A stretch of DNA of 64,000 nt from Oricola cellulosilytica. GTDB lineage: Bacteria > Pseudomonadota > Alphaproteobacteria > Rhizobiales > Rhizobiaceae. The stretch covers positions 263,681 through 327,680 of the forward strand of contig NZ_JAINFK010000004.1 in assembly GCF_019966575.1 (NCBI RefSeq), in the 5' to 3' direction. Under the pieces are notes generated by a model that saw only the letters and a program-made list of their open reading frames with translations, was not told the DNA's origin and ran no database searches. Position numbers and translations under genes: made by a program. Shown in pieces: positions 9,291 to 19,940 of the stretch. Position 1 is the stretch's first letter, and each line of letters opens with the position of its first letter.

Positions 9291-10445
9291 ATGCATCTTG
9301 GTATCCTGACCGGCGGCGGAGACGTTCCCGGCCTGAATTCCGCCATCAAGGCAGTGGTCAACCACGCGCACGATCGGGGCTGGCGGGTGACGGGTTTCCG
9401 GCGGGGATGGGCCGGGCCGCTTGCAACTGATCCGCACGACCTTGAGGCGACAGCGGGCGCGCGCATCGCGCTCACACCGCAGACTGTCCGGAGCATCAAC
9501 CGCTTCGGGGGAACGATGCTGCACAGTTCGCGCACCAATCCCTCGCGCATCAGGACATCCGCGCTGCAGGATTTCGTCAAGGGCAAGTCCCCCTTAGAGG
9601 AAGAGGGCTATGTCGACGCCACGCAGCACGTCCTCTCCGTGCTTGAAGCCCTGAAGATCGACGTTCTCATCGCGATCGGCGGCGATGACACGCTGTCCTA
9701 TGCAGCGCGCATACACCGCGAAGGCGCAAAGGCGATGTGCATCCCGAAGACCATGGACAACGACGTCTTCGGCACCGACTACTGCATCGGCTTTTCCACC
9801 TGCACCACCCGCTCCGTCGAGATGATCAACCAGCTTCGCTCCACCGCAGGCAGCCACGAACGCTTCCTAATCGTCGAGATGTTTGGCCGCAATTGCGGCA
9901 TGACCGCGCTTTCCGCCGGCTATCTGGCCGATGCGGATCGGACCCTGATCGCCGAAGTTCCGTTCGATATGCAGCGCCTTGCCGAATTGATGACACGCGA
10001 CCGCGCCACAAGTCCCTCCAATTATGCCGTGGCCGTCGTTTCGGAAGGCGCTTCAGTGGTGGGTGAGGACGTGATCGAGCGCGGTGAGGCCGACGCCTAC
10101 GGCCACCGCAAGCTCGGCGGCATCGGTGAGCGGATCGGCGTCGGATTGAAGAAAATCACCGGCACCAACATGATGATCCAGAATCTCGGATACCTGCTGC
10201 GCTCCGGCCCACCGGATGCTGTCGACCTGATCGTCGGCAAGAATTTCGGAACGATGACGGTGCAGCTGATCGGGGAAGGCAAGAGCGGCCTGATGATGGC
10301 CATCAACGAGGGGCATTACGCCACCCAGCCCGCCGACATCAGTACCAAGGGCGAGCATCGGGTGAATGTGGATGGGATGTACGACGTGGAAAACTACCGT
10401 CCCAACATCTCGAAGGTCCACGGAACGACGATGTATCTGCGGTAA
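9291..10445 (+). CDS. 6-phosphofructokinase, pyrophosphate-dependent type
   Basis: Phosphofructokinase-superfamily enzyme of 384 residues that phosphorylates fructose 6-phosphate. Two residues that set the phosphoryl donor point to pyrophosphate. GGDD at 130-133 has Asp where ATP enzymes have Gly (GGDGS), and PKTMDND at 152-158 has Lys where ATP enzymes have Gly (PGTIDND). The N-terminal LTGGGDVPGLN loop is typical. GGGAG about 6 bases upstream supports this ATG over one 12 codons earlier. The gene stands alone and converges tightly on the cyclase gene. Donor preference is inferred from these residues and was not measured. Confidence 0.92.
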   Translation: MHLGILTGGGDVPGLNSAIKAVVNHAHDRGWRVTGFRRGWAGPLATDPHDLEATAGARIALTPQTVRSINRFGGTMLHSSRTNPSRIRTSALQDFVKGKSPLEEEGYVDATQHVLSVLEALKIDVLIAIGGDDTLSYAARIHREGAKAMCIPKTMDNDVFGTDYCIGFSTCTTRSVEMINQLRSTAGSHERFLIVEMFGRNCGMTALSAGYLADADRTLIAEVPFDMQRLAELMTRDRATSPSNYAVAVVSEGASVVGEDVIERGEADAYGHRKLGGIGERIGVGLKKITGTNMMIQNLGYLLRSGPPDAVDLIVGKNFGTMTVQLIGEGKSGLMMAINEGHYATQPADISTKGEHRVNVDGMYDVENYRPNISKVHGTTMYLR

Positions 10446-10448
10446 GCG

Positions 10449-12362
10449 CTAGGAAGCGCTCTCGGCGGCGATTTCATAGACCGGGCACGCTTTGCCGAAG
10501 CCGCGCAGTTGAACCACTGCAACCTCTCGCACCGGCACCTTTGCCTTTGCGGCCGCGGCCGGCCCGATCAGGATTGGCCGACCCAGCCGTTTGGCCTCGT
10601 GTTCGAGGCGTGATGTCATGTTGATCGACGGGCCGATCGCGGTGTAGTCGATGCGCTGTTCCGTTCCCATATTGCCAACCGAGCAGACGCCCGTTTCCAG
10701 TACCGCCACCGTCCGGATGGCGGGCAGACCCTTGGCTTCAAGCTGGGGATTTGCGGCTTCGACGGCAGTCAGAATCGCCCGGGCGCAGTCGATGGCCCTG
10801 TCGATGTGGTCCGGCGCCGGGAGAGGCGCATTCCAGAAGGCGAGCACCGCGTCCCCCATATATTTGTCAATGGTGCCGCTGCGGGCGAAAATCTCGCGGT
10901 TGGCGATCTCGAAAAAATGGTTGACCAGCGCCACCGTCTGGTCCGCGCCGAGCGTGGCCGTCAGCGCGGTGAAGCCGCGCACGTCGACCAGCATGGCGGT
11001 AATCTCACGGTCGTCCACCTGAAGTGCCGCAGCGGCGTCGGTCTCGGCCAGGTGGCGAACCACCTCTGGCGAGAGAAACTGTCCGAATTGCCGTTGCAGA
11101 AGCCGCCTGCGCCGTTCGGCCTCGCGGTAGAGCGCGTATCCGCCCGCCACGCCCATCATAAGCAATCCCACTGCTGGCTGAACACCGTCGAGTAGGGTTT
11201 CGCGCTCAGCGTACAGCCAGGCAGCGATTGCAATGGGGGCGAAGATCACCGGCGTTGAAAGAGCAAGGGCGAAAGAAGGCTGCCGTGCAAAAGCCGTCAG
11301 CACGATGAGCAGAACCAGGCTCCCACCCGCAAAGAGGCCACGCTCAACGAGTCTCGCATTCCGGAGTTCGTGCAGATACCGGCCCGACAACATCTGGCTC
11401 ACGAGCATAGCATGAACGTCGGCGCCCAGCCTGTGCACGCCGCGCGCGGTCAGGTGGTATTGGTCGAGCCCTGCCGCGTCGACCGCAAGAATGGCGATTC
11501 GGCCGCCGAGCTGTGCTGATGCCCCCGCCCCCAGCAGCTCATTCGCCGGCAGATGCGGCACGGCGGCGGCGGTATCGATTAACCTGATGCGGCCATCCTC
11601 GCCGAGCGGCACGGTCACTCCCCCGACCCGGATCGCATCGCCCGGGAGCCCCTCGAGCCGCAATGTGTAACTCCCCGCTGCTTGAGCCACGCGTAGAATA
11701 TCCATCGAAAACGCCGGCCAAAGCCGTACCTCCCCCGCCGCCGGGCGCTCCGCCCAAACAAGCGGCACCTTGCGGATCACGCCATCTGCATCGGGAAGAG
11801 CACGCACGATTCCAAGACCGTCTGCCGCGCGCGCAAGCGCATCAAGCGGCGCCAACCCGCCTGTCACGGTGCCCGGCGCGTCCGGATCGAGCCCCACGAC
11901 CGACCACCCCGCCTTCTGGGGAACATCGAGCGCACCGGCTTCAGCATCGAGCGACATTGCCAGGACAGTGCGGGCGCCGGTCAACGTCGAGGCGAGCTTG
12001 GCGTCACCATCCGCCCCCTCTTGCGAGGAATCGGGTTCGGCAAGAAAGATATCGATTCCGACAGCCGCCGCGCCGCTGGCCAAAATGGCATCGACCAGCT
12101 CGGCTATGCGATCCCGGGGCCATGGCCAGCGTCCATACTCATCAAGGCTTGCCTCATCGATCGCCACAACGACAACCTGTTCGAAATCGAGCGGGATCGG
12201 CGCAAGCGACTGATGGAGATCGTAGGTCTTTTCGCGCAAAAGGCCCAAAGGGTTCGCAAATACCGCATGAATAAGCAGAAGGCCGGCACCGAGGACGACG
12301 AACAGGTGCAGAAGCGCTCTGCTTCCAGGGTGTTTCTTGCCGCCGGCTTTCTTCGCCGTCAT
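10449..12362 (-). CDS. CHASE2-domain adenylate/guanylate cyclase
   Basis: Membrane class III nucleotide cyclase, 637 residues from the chosen start. One N-terminal helix (about 16-35) leads into an extracytoplasmic CHASE2 sensor with the hallmark VVVVAIDEASLDEYGRWPW. Three further helices lie around 345-430, then a cytosolic cyclase domain with the metal motifs LVDVRGFTAL and DKYMGDAVLAFW and the late stretch DYTAIGPSINMTSRLE. The Lys of DKYMGD and the Asp of IDYT fit an adenylate preference. The start is placed after the FecR stop because the open frame runs further up without coding character; no strong ribosome site is visible. It is last in an operon with a FecR protein and a TPR/barrel protein. 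Confidence 0.9.
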   Translation of the reverse strand: MTAKKAGGKKHPGSRALLHLFVVLGAGLLLIHAVFANPLGLLREKTYDLHQSLAPIPLDFEQVVVVAIDEASLDEYGRWPWPRDRIAELVDAILASGAAAVGIDIFLAEPDSSQEGADGDAKLASTLTGARTVLAMSLDAEAGALDVPQKAGWSVVGLDPDAPGTVTGGLAPLDALARAADGLGIVRALPDADGVIRKVPLVWAERPAAGEVRLWPAFSMDILRVAQAAGSYTLRLEGLPGDAIRVGGVTVPLGEDGRIRLIDTAAAVPHLPANELLGAGASAQLGGRIAILAVDAAGLDQYHLTARGVHRLGADVHAMLVSQMLSGRYLHELRNARLVERGLFAGGSLVLLIVLTAFARQPSFALALSTPVIFAPIAIAAWLYAERETLLDGVQPAVGLLMMGVAGGYALYREAERRRRLLQRQFGQFLSPEVVRHLAETDAAAALQVDDREITAMLVDVRGFTALTATLGADQTVALVNHFFEIANREIFARSGTIDKYMGDAVLAFWNAPLPAPDHIDRAIDCARAILTAVEAANPQLEAKGLPAIRTVAVLETGVCSVGNMGTEQRIDYTAIGPSINMTSRLEHEAKRLGRPILIGPAAAAKAKVPVREVAVVQLRGFGKACPVYEIAAESAS

Positions 12363-12432
12363 GGAGCCGCGTCCCCGGTCGGCAGCTGCCCGCATATGCA
12401 TGCGAAGACCTTGCGGGCTCGCTTCCCCGTTC

Positions 12433-13227
12433 TCAACCGCAACGCTGATTCTGCGGATTACAGCTGGCGCTTCCGCCCGGCCGGCCCATTGCTGGCAGAG
12501 CGTTTTCGCTCGCCCGGGGGCCTGGAAGGGCACCATCGCGCGACCGGCATGCCGCGGAACTGACACCCGCCGCGCTTGCGCAATGTGCTGCGTCGTACCG
12601 CCGGGAGCCGCCGGTCGTCCGCCCTGGCACAGCAGGCGTGACCAGTTGCCGGTCCGTTTCGTCAAGGCGCGCGATCTCCAGGGTCGCGCCGTCCGATACG
12701 CACGAAAAGCCCGGATTGGTGATCGTCTTCTTCATATTGCCGACACGGCATACCATTAGCCCGCCGCGCAAGGTGGCGACGCTCTCCCCCCCAAGTACCG
12801 CCATGTCGACAATGCCTCCGCGCACCGCAAGCACGATATGCGGTGTCCGTATTTCCGACCTTCCCCGCTTGGAGATCTGGCCGCCATAGATACGGGCGAG
12901 TCCGTTGGTCTGGCGCAGCCGGATCGTTCCGCCGCGGCGGGCCGGATCGTAGACGAATTCATCGATGGTCAGTTCCGCGTTCGGTCCCATCCGTGCGCTC
13001 GATTCATCTTGGAAGACGATCACGCCCGACCCGGTTGCATTGCTCCTCAGCCGGTCGCCGAGCAAGATGCCGCTTCCGGCGCGAAGACGCGCACCATCCT
13101 TGCTCACCGTCGCGCTTTCGGCAGTCAACGCGCCCACGGATTGCGCCTTGGCGGACGGCGCCAACGCGGAAAGCGGCGCGACAATGGCGGCGAGAGAAAG
13201 CAGACTGGTCGTTTTACGAAAGGCCAT
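12433..13227 (-). CDS. FecR-domain secreted protein
   Basis: Exported protein of 264 residues. It has a signal peptide (about 1-28, ending APSAKAQ) and a FecR domain (about 30-180) with the pattern GDRLRSNATGSGVIVFQDESS and a later VLAVRGGIVDMAV segment. In iron regulation FecR is a membrane anti-sigma partner, but this copy lacks a transmembrane helix and a cytosolic part and has no sigma factor nearby. Together with a CHASE2 cyclase and an outer-membrane-like protein it more likely works as a periplasmic sensor or scaffold. GAGGA precedes the ATG. The C-terminal 60 residues are low in recognisable structure and hold several Cys and Arg. Confidence 0.85.
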   Translation of the reverse strand: MAFRKTTSLLSLAAIVAPLSALAPSAKAQSVGALTAESATVSKDGARLRAGSGILLGDRLRSNATGSGVIVFQDESSARMGPNAELTIDEFVYDPARRGGTIRLRQTNGLARIYGGQISKRGRSEIRTPHIVLAVRGGIVDMAVLGGESVATLRGGLMVCRVGNMKKTITNPGFSCVSDGATLEIARLDETDRQLVTPAVPGRTTGGSRRYDAAHCASAAGVSSAACRSRDGALPGPRASENALPAMGRPGGSASCNPQNQRCG

Positions 13228-13237
13228 CGTCCCGTCC

Positions 13238-14581
13238 TCAGTTGAACCGGTAGGTCAGTCCTGTCCTTATTCCCCAGAATTCGCCGTTACGGTTCCCGGC
13301 GAACGGACCGGCGTCGGAAATTTCATCCTGACCGTAGGATAGCCGGAAATTGAACTCGGCTCGTGTGGCGATTTGCACAGTGTGATCCCAGTAGAGCTCC
13401 CATGCTTTTCGGTCGACCAGATCGGCCGTCACCGGGAATGGCCCGGTAACCGAGGCATAGTCGAGGATCCGCTCCTCGGAATAGCGCCCGCCGAACCGGT
13501 GGATCCAGCTTTGTCCGTTTTCAAAAGCATGGAGAAGGTGCGATACGAATGCCCCGGCCTCATAGCCATGCGCCTCGAAATCTGTCCCGCTGCCTGCGAA
13601 CGACAGGGAGGTGCTCCCCCAGTCGCGATAGCCCGAAGCGTGAGCTCCGACCGCCAGGCCCGCGACGATCCGAACATCGCCGGCAATACCGTACCGTACG
13701 CGATGGTCGGTAAACAGATTGCGTGAATTGCCGAGCCAACCATAGCCCGCAAAGGCATGAATGCGGCTCTCGACCGTCGGCCGGAACGATATTTCCGCCT
13801 CGGTACCGAATTCCTGCAACTCCCGTCCCCCGCCATGGTCCTGAACCAGACCGTATCCGGAGACATCGAGACGCAACGTATCGGCGATGTCAGGCAACCC
13901 CTTCGAGTAGGTGACCTGGGCTTTTCCGGCGAAGGCGTCGAAAATATCCAGATCGCCGTCAAAGTCGGTGTCGTTCAACGCTCGTTCGTATTGCACGGTG
14001 CCGCCGAAACGCACTTCGTCCCGCGAGGCGGTATCGAGTTTGCGCACGATCTCCCCATCAACGATGACGAAGGGTGCAAACAGCGACGTCGAGTCCGTCG
14101 CCGGTATTGCGGGAACCGTCAGCTCCGCATCGCTGTAGGTCCCGCCGAGAGTGATCGCCATCCGCGCTGTGATGCCGCGCTGCGCGCGCGCATTCAGACG
14201 ACGCAACCGCGCGATCTCCGCAGCTTGGGCCTCCGAGGAAGTCAGAAGCGCCGCCTCGTCGAGATGAACCCCCGCCAGATCATGAGAGCCAAGCTGGTGA
14301 TACACGCGAGCAAGAGCGATCCGCACGTCGATATCGTTAGGCGCCGTCAGCAGAATCTCTTCCAACGTCGAAAGAGCTTGATCGTACTGGCCCTCGCGCA
14401 CCGATTCGACCACAAAGGCGTCAAGCGCGTCACGGCTCCCGAAGTTGGAGACCCGTCGCTCGAAGGCGGTTCCGTAGGAGACGCTTTCTGCCAGCGCATC
14501 CCCGAGGGCGAACGCCACCACCAGACCCGCCGCGATAACACGGGCGATACGCGGTGAACACATTCTCTCGAACCGGAACAT
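13238..14581 (-). CDS. TPR-containing probable outer-membrane beta-barrel protein
   Basis: Exported protein of 447 residues, first gene of a three-gene operon with the FecR and CHASE2-cyclase genes (10 bases to FecR). A signal peptide (to about residue 31, GDALAES) is followed by a tetratricopeptide-like helical part (about 50-140, EGQYDQALSTLEEILLTAPN). Residues 150-447 alternate short amphipathic strands and end in LTYRFN, with a terminal aromatic-x-Asn that fits an outer-membrane barrel. The layout resembles TPR-barrel proteins such as surface-lipoprotein assembly modulators, but a precise family cannot be assigned. An internal ATG six codons later, preceded by GAGAG, is an alternative start. 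Confidence 0.75.
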   Translation of the reverse strand: MFRFERMCSPRIARVIAAGLVVAFALGDALAESVSYGTAFERRVSNFGSRDALDAFVVESVREGQYDQALSTLEEILLTAPNDIDVRIALARVYHQLGSHDLAGVHLDEAALLTSSEAQAAEIARLRRLNARAQRGITARMAITLGGTYSDAELTVPAIPATDSTSLFAPFVIVDGEIVRKLDTASRDEVRFGGTVQYERALNDTDFDGDLDIFDAFAGKAQVTYSKGLPDIADTLRLDVSGYGLVQDHGGGRELQEFGTEAEISFRPTVESRIHAFAGYGWLGNSRNLFTDHRVRYGIAGDVRIVAGLAVGAHASGYRDWGSTSLSFAGSGTDFEAHGYEAGAFVSHLLHAFENGQSWIHRFGGRYSEERILDYASVTGPFPVTADLVDRKAWELYWDHTVQIATRAEFNFRLSYGQDEISDAGPFAGNRNGEFWGIRTGLTYRFN

Positions 14582-14696
14582 TGAGCCGTCGGCCCCTCCT
14601 GAACTTACGCCTCGTCAGGTTATAAACCGTCGTGCTCTCCGGCCTCCAGTGCATTTCCGCCACACTGCTTGGCTTAGAGTGACTTCTACTTCTCGT

Positions 14697-16934
<2,238 letters not shown>

Positions 16935-17097
16935 CCGGCCGGCCTGCGGCATTACCTTGAAATCGCCACAGAATTTCCCGCCCAAGGCCGTTTTGTATCC
17001 CCGAACTGGCCGGAATTCGCGGCAACTGTGTGAAAAGACACCGATTCGTCGTTGGCGATGAGGTTTCTGACGGCGGGATCACAGACGGGATTTCCAC

Positions 17098-17562
17098 ATG
17101 TTCACGGCATTCACGCATATCCGTCGCGAGCGGTCGAGGCATCACCTCCGCGCGGTCGCCCTCATCCTGGCGACCCTGGTGTTCGCCAACATCGTCGCCT
17201 TCACCGGATTGGGAGTTGCGGCGCGCGCTGACATGATGGACGGCGCTCTGCCTTACGCGCCGGTGTTTTCGAAACAGCCCGTGTTCCAAGCCTTCGAGCC
17301 GGACGGCGCGGTCGCCGTCGACCGGACGATGGTCGTCTCATCGATTAAGCCAGTCACCCGTTCCGCTCTACGGGCCGCACCTCCGGATAGCGCACGCAAT
17401 TTCGTCGCGACCCGGTCCGGCGAACCGCGCGACCGCTTCTGGCTGATCGTAATCATGACGGCTGCGCTCGGCCTTTTGGGCGGAGTGTCGCTTTACATGC
17501 TCCGCAGCCTGGCCAACGAGGTGGCGGCCTCCGACCGCCGCCGGCGCCGGATGCGCCTCTGA
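17098..17562 (+). CDS. Hypothetical protein with two membrane helices
   Basis: Protein of 154 residues that I do not recognise. A basic N-terminus (HIRRERSRHHLR) precedes a first helix (about 18-42, AVALILATLVFANIVAFTGL). A polar central region of about 70 residues, probably periplasmic, is followed by a second helix (about 114-134, FWLIVIMTAALGLLGGVSLY) and a short arginine-rich tail (RRRRRMRL). The inside-positive charges fit both ends in the cytosol. It lies between an EAL gene and a DUF1499 gene on the same strand. No ribosome site stands out. Confidence 0.6.
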   Translation: MFTAFTHIRRERSRHHLRAVALILATLVFANIVAFTGLGVAARADMMDGALPYAPVFSKQPVFQAFEPDGAVAVDRTMVVSSIKPVTRSALRAAPPDSARNFVATRSGEPRDRFWLIVIMTAALGLLGGVSLYMLRSLANEVAASDRRRRRMRL

Positions 17563-17756
17563 GTCGACCGCCAGCGCCTTCAGCGCGCGATTGCGCGGCC
17601 TCCCGTGCAACGCCCCGGCTACGCAGTCTCCGTCTCTCGCCATCTTCCTCCGGCCGCATCCGCTGGCGGCCGGATCCCCGCCCGAGATATCTTATAAAAT
17701 TCATCGCGATCATCTTCATTCTGGTCGGGGTCTTCGCACTAGCGGCGGTTTTCTTC

Positions 17757-18194
17757 GTGATTTACCGGCGCGCGAGCACCTGGGAGGCTCTTGCCGGCGG
17801 TCCCGATCTAGGCCCGTTTGATCCGGCCAAGCCCCTTCGCTCGAACCGCCCCAACGACGCGCTGCTGTGCACCGCGGGCCTGTGCAACGGTGTGAGGATC
17901 GATGCCGAGCTCCCGGAAAATGATTCGGCGCCGAGCGAACTGATCGCCCGCATCGAGGAAAGGTTTCGCGCTTCCGGCGAAATCATGGAGCGTGTAGATG
18001 ACGGCGCAAACCCGGCCAGATTGCGCATCGTGACATGGACGTCGGGGTTTCGTTTTCCCGACACGAACAGCTTCGAAGCGGTCGCTCTTGAAAACCGCAA
18101 GACCGGTCTCGTTGCCTGTGCCCGCGCCCAGATCGGCTATTCCGACCGTCGCAAGGACCTGGAACGGCTGCGCGCCGTCACCGTAGGCCTGTAG
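17757..18194 (+). CDS. DUF1499 family protein (start uncertain)
   Basis: Conserved small protein of unknown function. The C-terminal domain (RSNRPNDALLCTAGLCNG through DRRKDLERLRAV) matches DUF1499. The given GTG is the first usual start codon next to the domain, but the same frame continues upstream through a clear membrane segment (from 17694, IKFIAIIFILVGVFALAAVF). The natural protein very probably includes that helix and begins near 17690, where no ATG, GTG or TTG is present. A rare start codon, an upstream start or a base error are the possible explanations. The HD-domain gene converges six bases after the stop. Confidence 0.75.
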   Translation: MIYRRASTWEALAGGPDLGPFDPAKPLRSNRPNDALLCTAGLCNGVRIDAELPENDSAPSELIARIEERFRASGEIMERVDDGANPARLRIVTWTSGFRFPDTNSFEAVALENRKTGLVACARAQIGYSDRRKDLERLRAVTVGL

Positions 18195-18200
18195 TGCGTG

Positions 18201-18785
18201 TCAGCCCTGCCGTTCGGCGGCCAGTTGTTCGGTATCTGCGTCGATGAAGCTTCGGATAGTGCGGATTAGCGTGTGGGCATCGGTGCGTTCACGCCCGTAC
18301 TCAAGGTTGAAACGATAATCGAAGTCGGGCGGGTTCTTGCCTTGGTTGTGGGTCATCATCGTTTCCAGCTTGTCGAACCCCTTGGCTAAGATCGCCTCGC
18401 GCGTGACGCCTTCCTCATATTCCGCCCACAGGGCGGCAACTTCCTTTTCCAGGTCCTCCGGAAGGAAACTTGCGAGCTTCGCGACATCCGCCTGCTCCCG
18501 CGCCTTGCGGCCGTCGTCGGGTGACTGATGGATCGCCGGAACATCTCCGGCATAAATCTCTCCGAGATCGTGGACGATGCATAGTTTCAACAGCCGCGCA
18601 ACGTCGATGCCATCGAGAAGGTCTGAAAAACACATCACGAGCAGGCACAGCCGCCAGCTGTGTTCGGCGACACTTTCCGGCTGTCCCTCGATCGTAAATC
18701 CGCTGCGATGAATGTCCTTCATGCGGCCTGCCTCGCGCACGAATGCAAGCCGCTTTTCGAGGTCACCGTCGGATTGCGCCATCAT
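18201..18785 (-). CDS. HD-domain 5'-nucleotidase-like hydrolase
   Basis: Protein of 194 residues with the HD metal-binding signature: H in VAEHSWRL, HD in IVHDLGEIYAGD and a distal D in KGFDKLETMM. This pattern and length match the YfbR/HDDC2 group of 5'-deoxynucleotidases that dephosphorylate deoxynucleoside monophosphates. The ATG overlaps the stop of the upstream DUF1176 gene by one base (TAATG), so the two are translationally coupled. The open frame extends further up inside that gene in another reading frame and is not coding there. Substrate preference is not visible. Confidence 0.85.
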   Translation of the reverse strand: MMAQSDGDLEKRLAFVREAGRMKDIHRSGFTIEGQPESVAEHSWRLCLLVMCFSDLLDGIDVARLLKLCIVHDLGEIYAGDVPAIHQSPDDGRKAREQADVAKLASFLPEDLEKEVAALWAEYEEGVTREAILAKGFDKLETMMTHNQGKNPPDFDYRFNLEYGRERTDAHTLIRTIRSFIDADTEQLAAERQG

Positions 18786-19858
18786 TAACCGCCCACGGGC
18801 CAGACAATCGGCCACGATTGCGGGTCGCCGCTGCCGCATTCGGCGGTGGCGCGCGCCTCGATCAGTACGAACGCATTTTCGCTCTCGCCCGTCTTCCAGG
18901 CCCAGCGATTCAGGATGCCACAATCCCCGGCCGCGCGCCCTTTGAATAAGCTGGTAAGAATCTTCCGTTCGTCGTCCCACTCGACATTCCATGCCGTCGA
19001 ACTGGTGCTCGGCCCCTCTTCGGCAATTACCGGAAAGGCCACCCTGTTGAACCGTGGTCCGTCCCGCTCCCAGAAGGCGTAGGGCTGGTTGAATGCATCG
19101 CCGGACCCGCACGGCAGACCAATCAGCCGAACGCCGGCGCCGGCCTCTGCATCGAATCCGCCGAGTTTGGCGAAGGGCTGCTCCTGCAACCCGCCGCATG
19201 AGCCGCTCGGGCTCGTGAATTCCGAACGCAACTGAAACGGAATATCGGAAAATGAGACGACTTCGCGGATGGTCCCCTCGCCGCCAGAGGTTCCAGGGCC
19301 ATCAGCCTGCAGTGCGTCCGGCCGCCCGACACGGCCTTGTACCTCGTCCATGAAGATCAGGCCGGCGACGAACCCGGCAAGTGAGAATCGTGAAACCGTA
19401 TCAACACCGCGGGTCCGGTAGGATACGCGCAGCGTCCGTCCCGTTTTCGCGGACCCCATCAACGCGGCGATTTCCTCCCTGCCGCGAAAAAGGTATTCGT
19501 ACACGGCCGCGCGATACGACAGGTCAGCGACCGGAAGGCGCACGATCTCGGCCCCGTCGATCTCCAGGAGAACGTCGGACCCAGGGGTCAGCGTCTCGCG
19601 CACCCCGAGGACAAGTTCGACGGGCGCATCCGGACTTGCACGACGCCGGAATGTGACCGTGTAGAGTTCGGACTGCGCATTGTATGCTGAGACATCGCAG
19701 GTCAGGGCGTCGTTGCAGCTGACGCTGATATCACGGATACGCTTGAACTGGCTGGCCATCGCCGGAAGGACGGCCACCAAGCAGAATAGGACGACCAGCC
19801 AGACCACGGTTTGCCGCAATGCTGAGGCTCGGAAATCCCTCGAAACGCTTGGCTGCAT
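18785..19858 (-). CDS. DUF1176 family exported protein
   Basis: Protein of 357 residues with an N-terminal hydrophobic segment (about 17-35, VVWLVVLFCLVAVLPAMA) that should act as a signal peptide. The mature part carries six cysteines (SCNDALTC, GSCGG, LPCGSG, GDCGIL, AECGSG), the feature that defines DUF1176, and the length fits. The cysteines suggest three disulfides in the periplasm. Function is unknown for the family. It is co-translated with the HD-domain hydrolase that follows, which is an unexpected partner for an exported protein. Confidence 0.78.
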   Translation of the reverse strand: MQPSVSRDFRASALRQTVVWLVVLFCLVAVLPAMASQFKRIRDISVSCNDALTCDVSAYNAQSELYTVTFRRRASPDAPVELVLGVRETLTPGSDVLLEIDGAEIVRLPVADLSYRAAVYEYLFRGREEIAALMGSAKTGRTLRVSYRTRGVDTVSRFSLAGFVAGLIFMDEVQGRVGRPDALQADGPGTSGGEGTIREVVSFSDIPFQLRSEFTSPSGSCGGLQEQPFAKLGGFDAEAGAGVRLIGLPCGSGDAFNQPYAFWERDGPRFNRVAFPVIAEEGPSTSSTAWNVEWDDERKILTSLFKGRAAGDCGILNRWAWKTGESENAFVLIEARATAECGSGDPQSWPIVWPVGG

Positions 19859-19940
19859 GGATAAAGTCTGACCCTGTTGTCATCGGGTTCCAAACCTATA
19901 TCAGTCACTTGGCGCAAGAAAGGGATAACGGGGCAGCACT

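Noticed and set aside
10440-10462. Shared terminator between the phosphofructokinase and cyclase genes (AGCGCT repeats)
   Set aside because: The stem is short, overlaps the stop codons and lacks a T-run.
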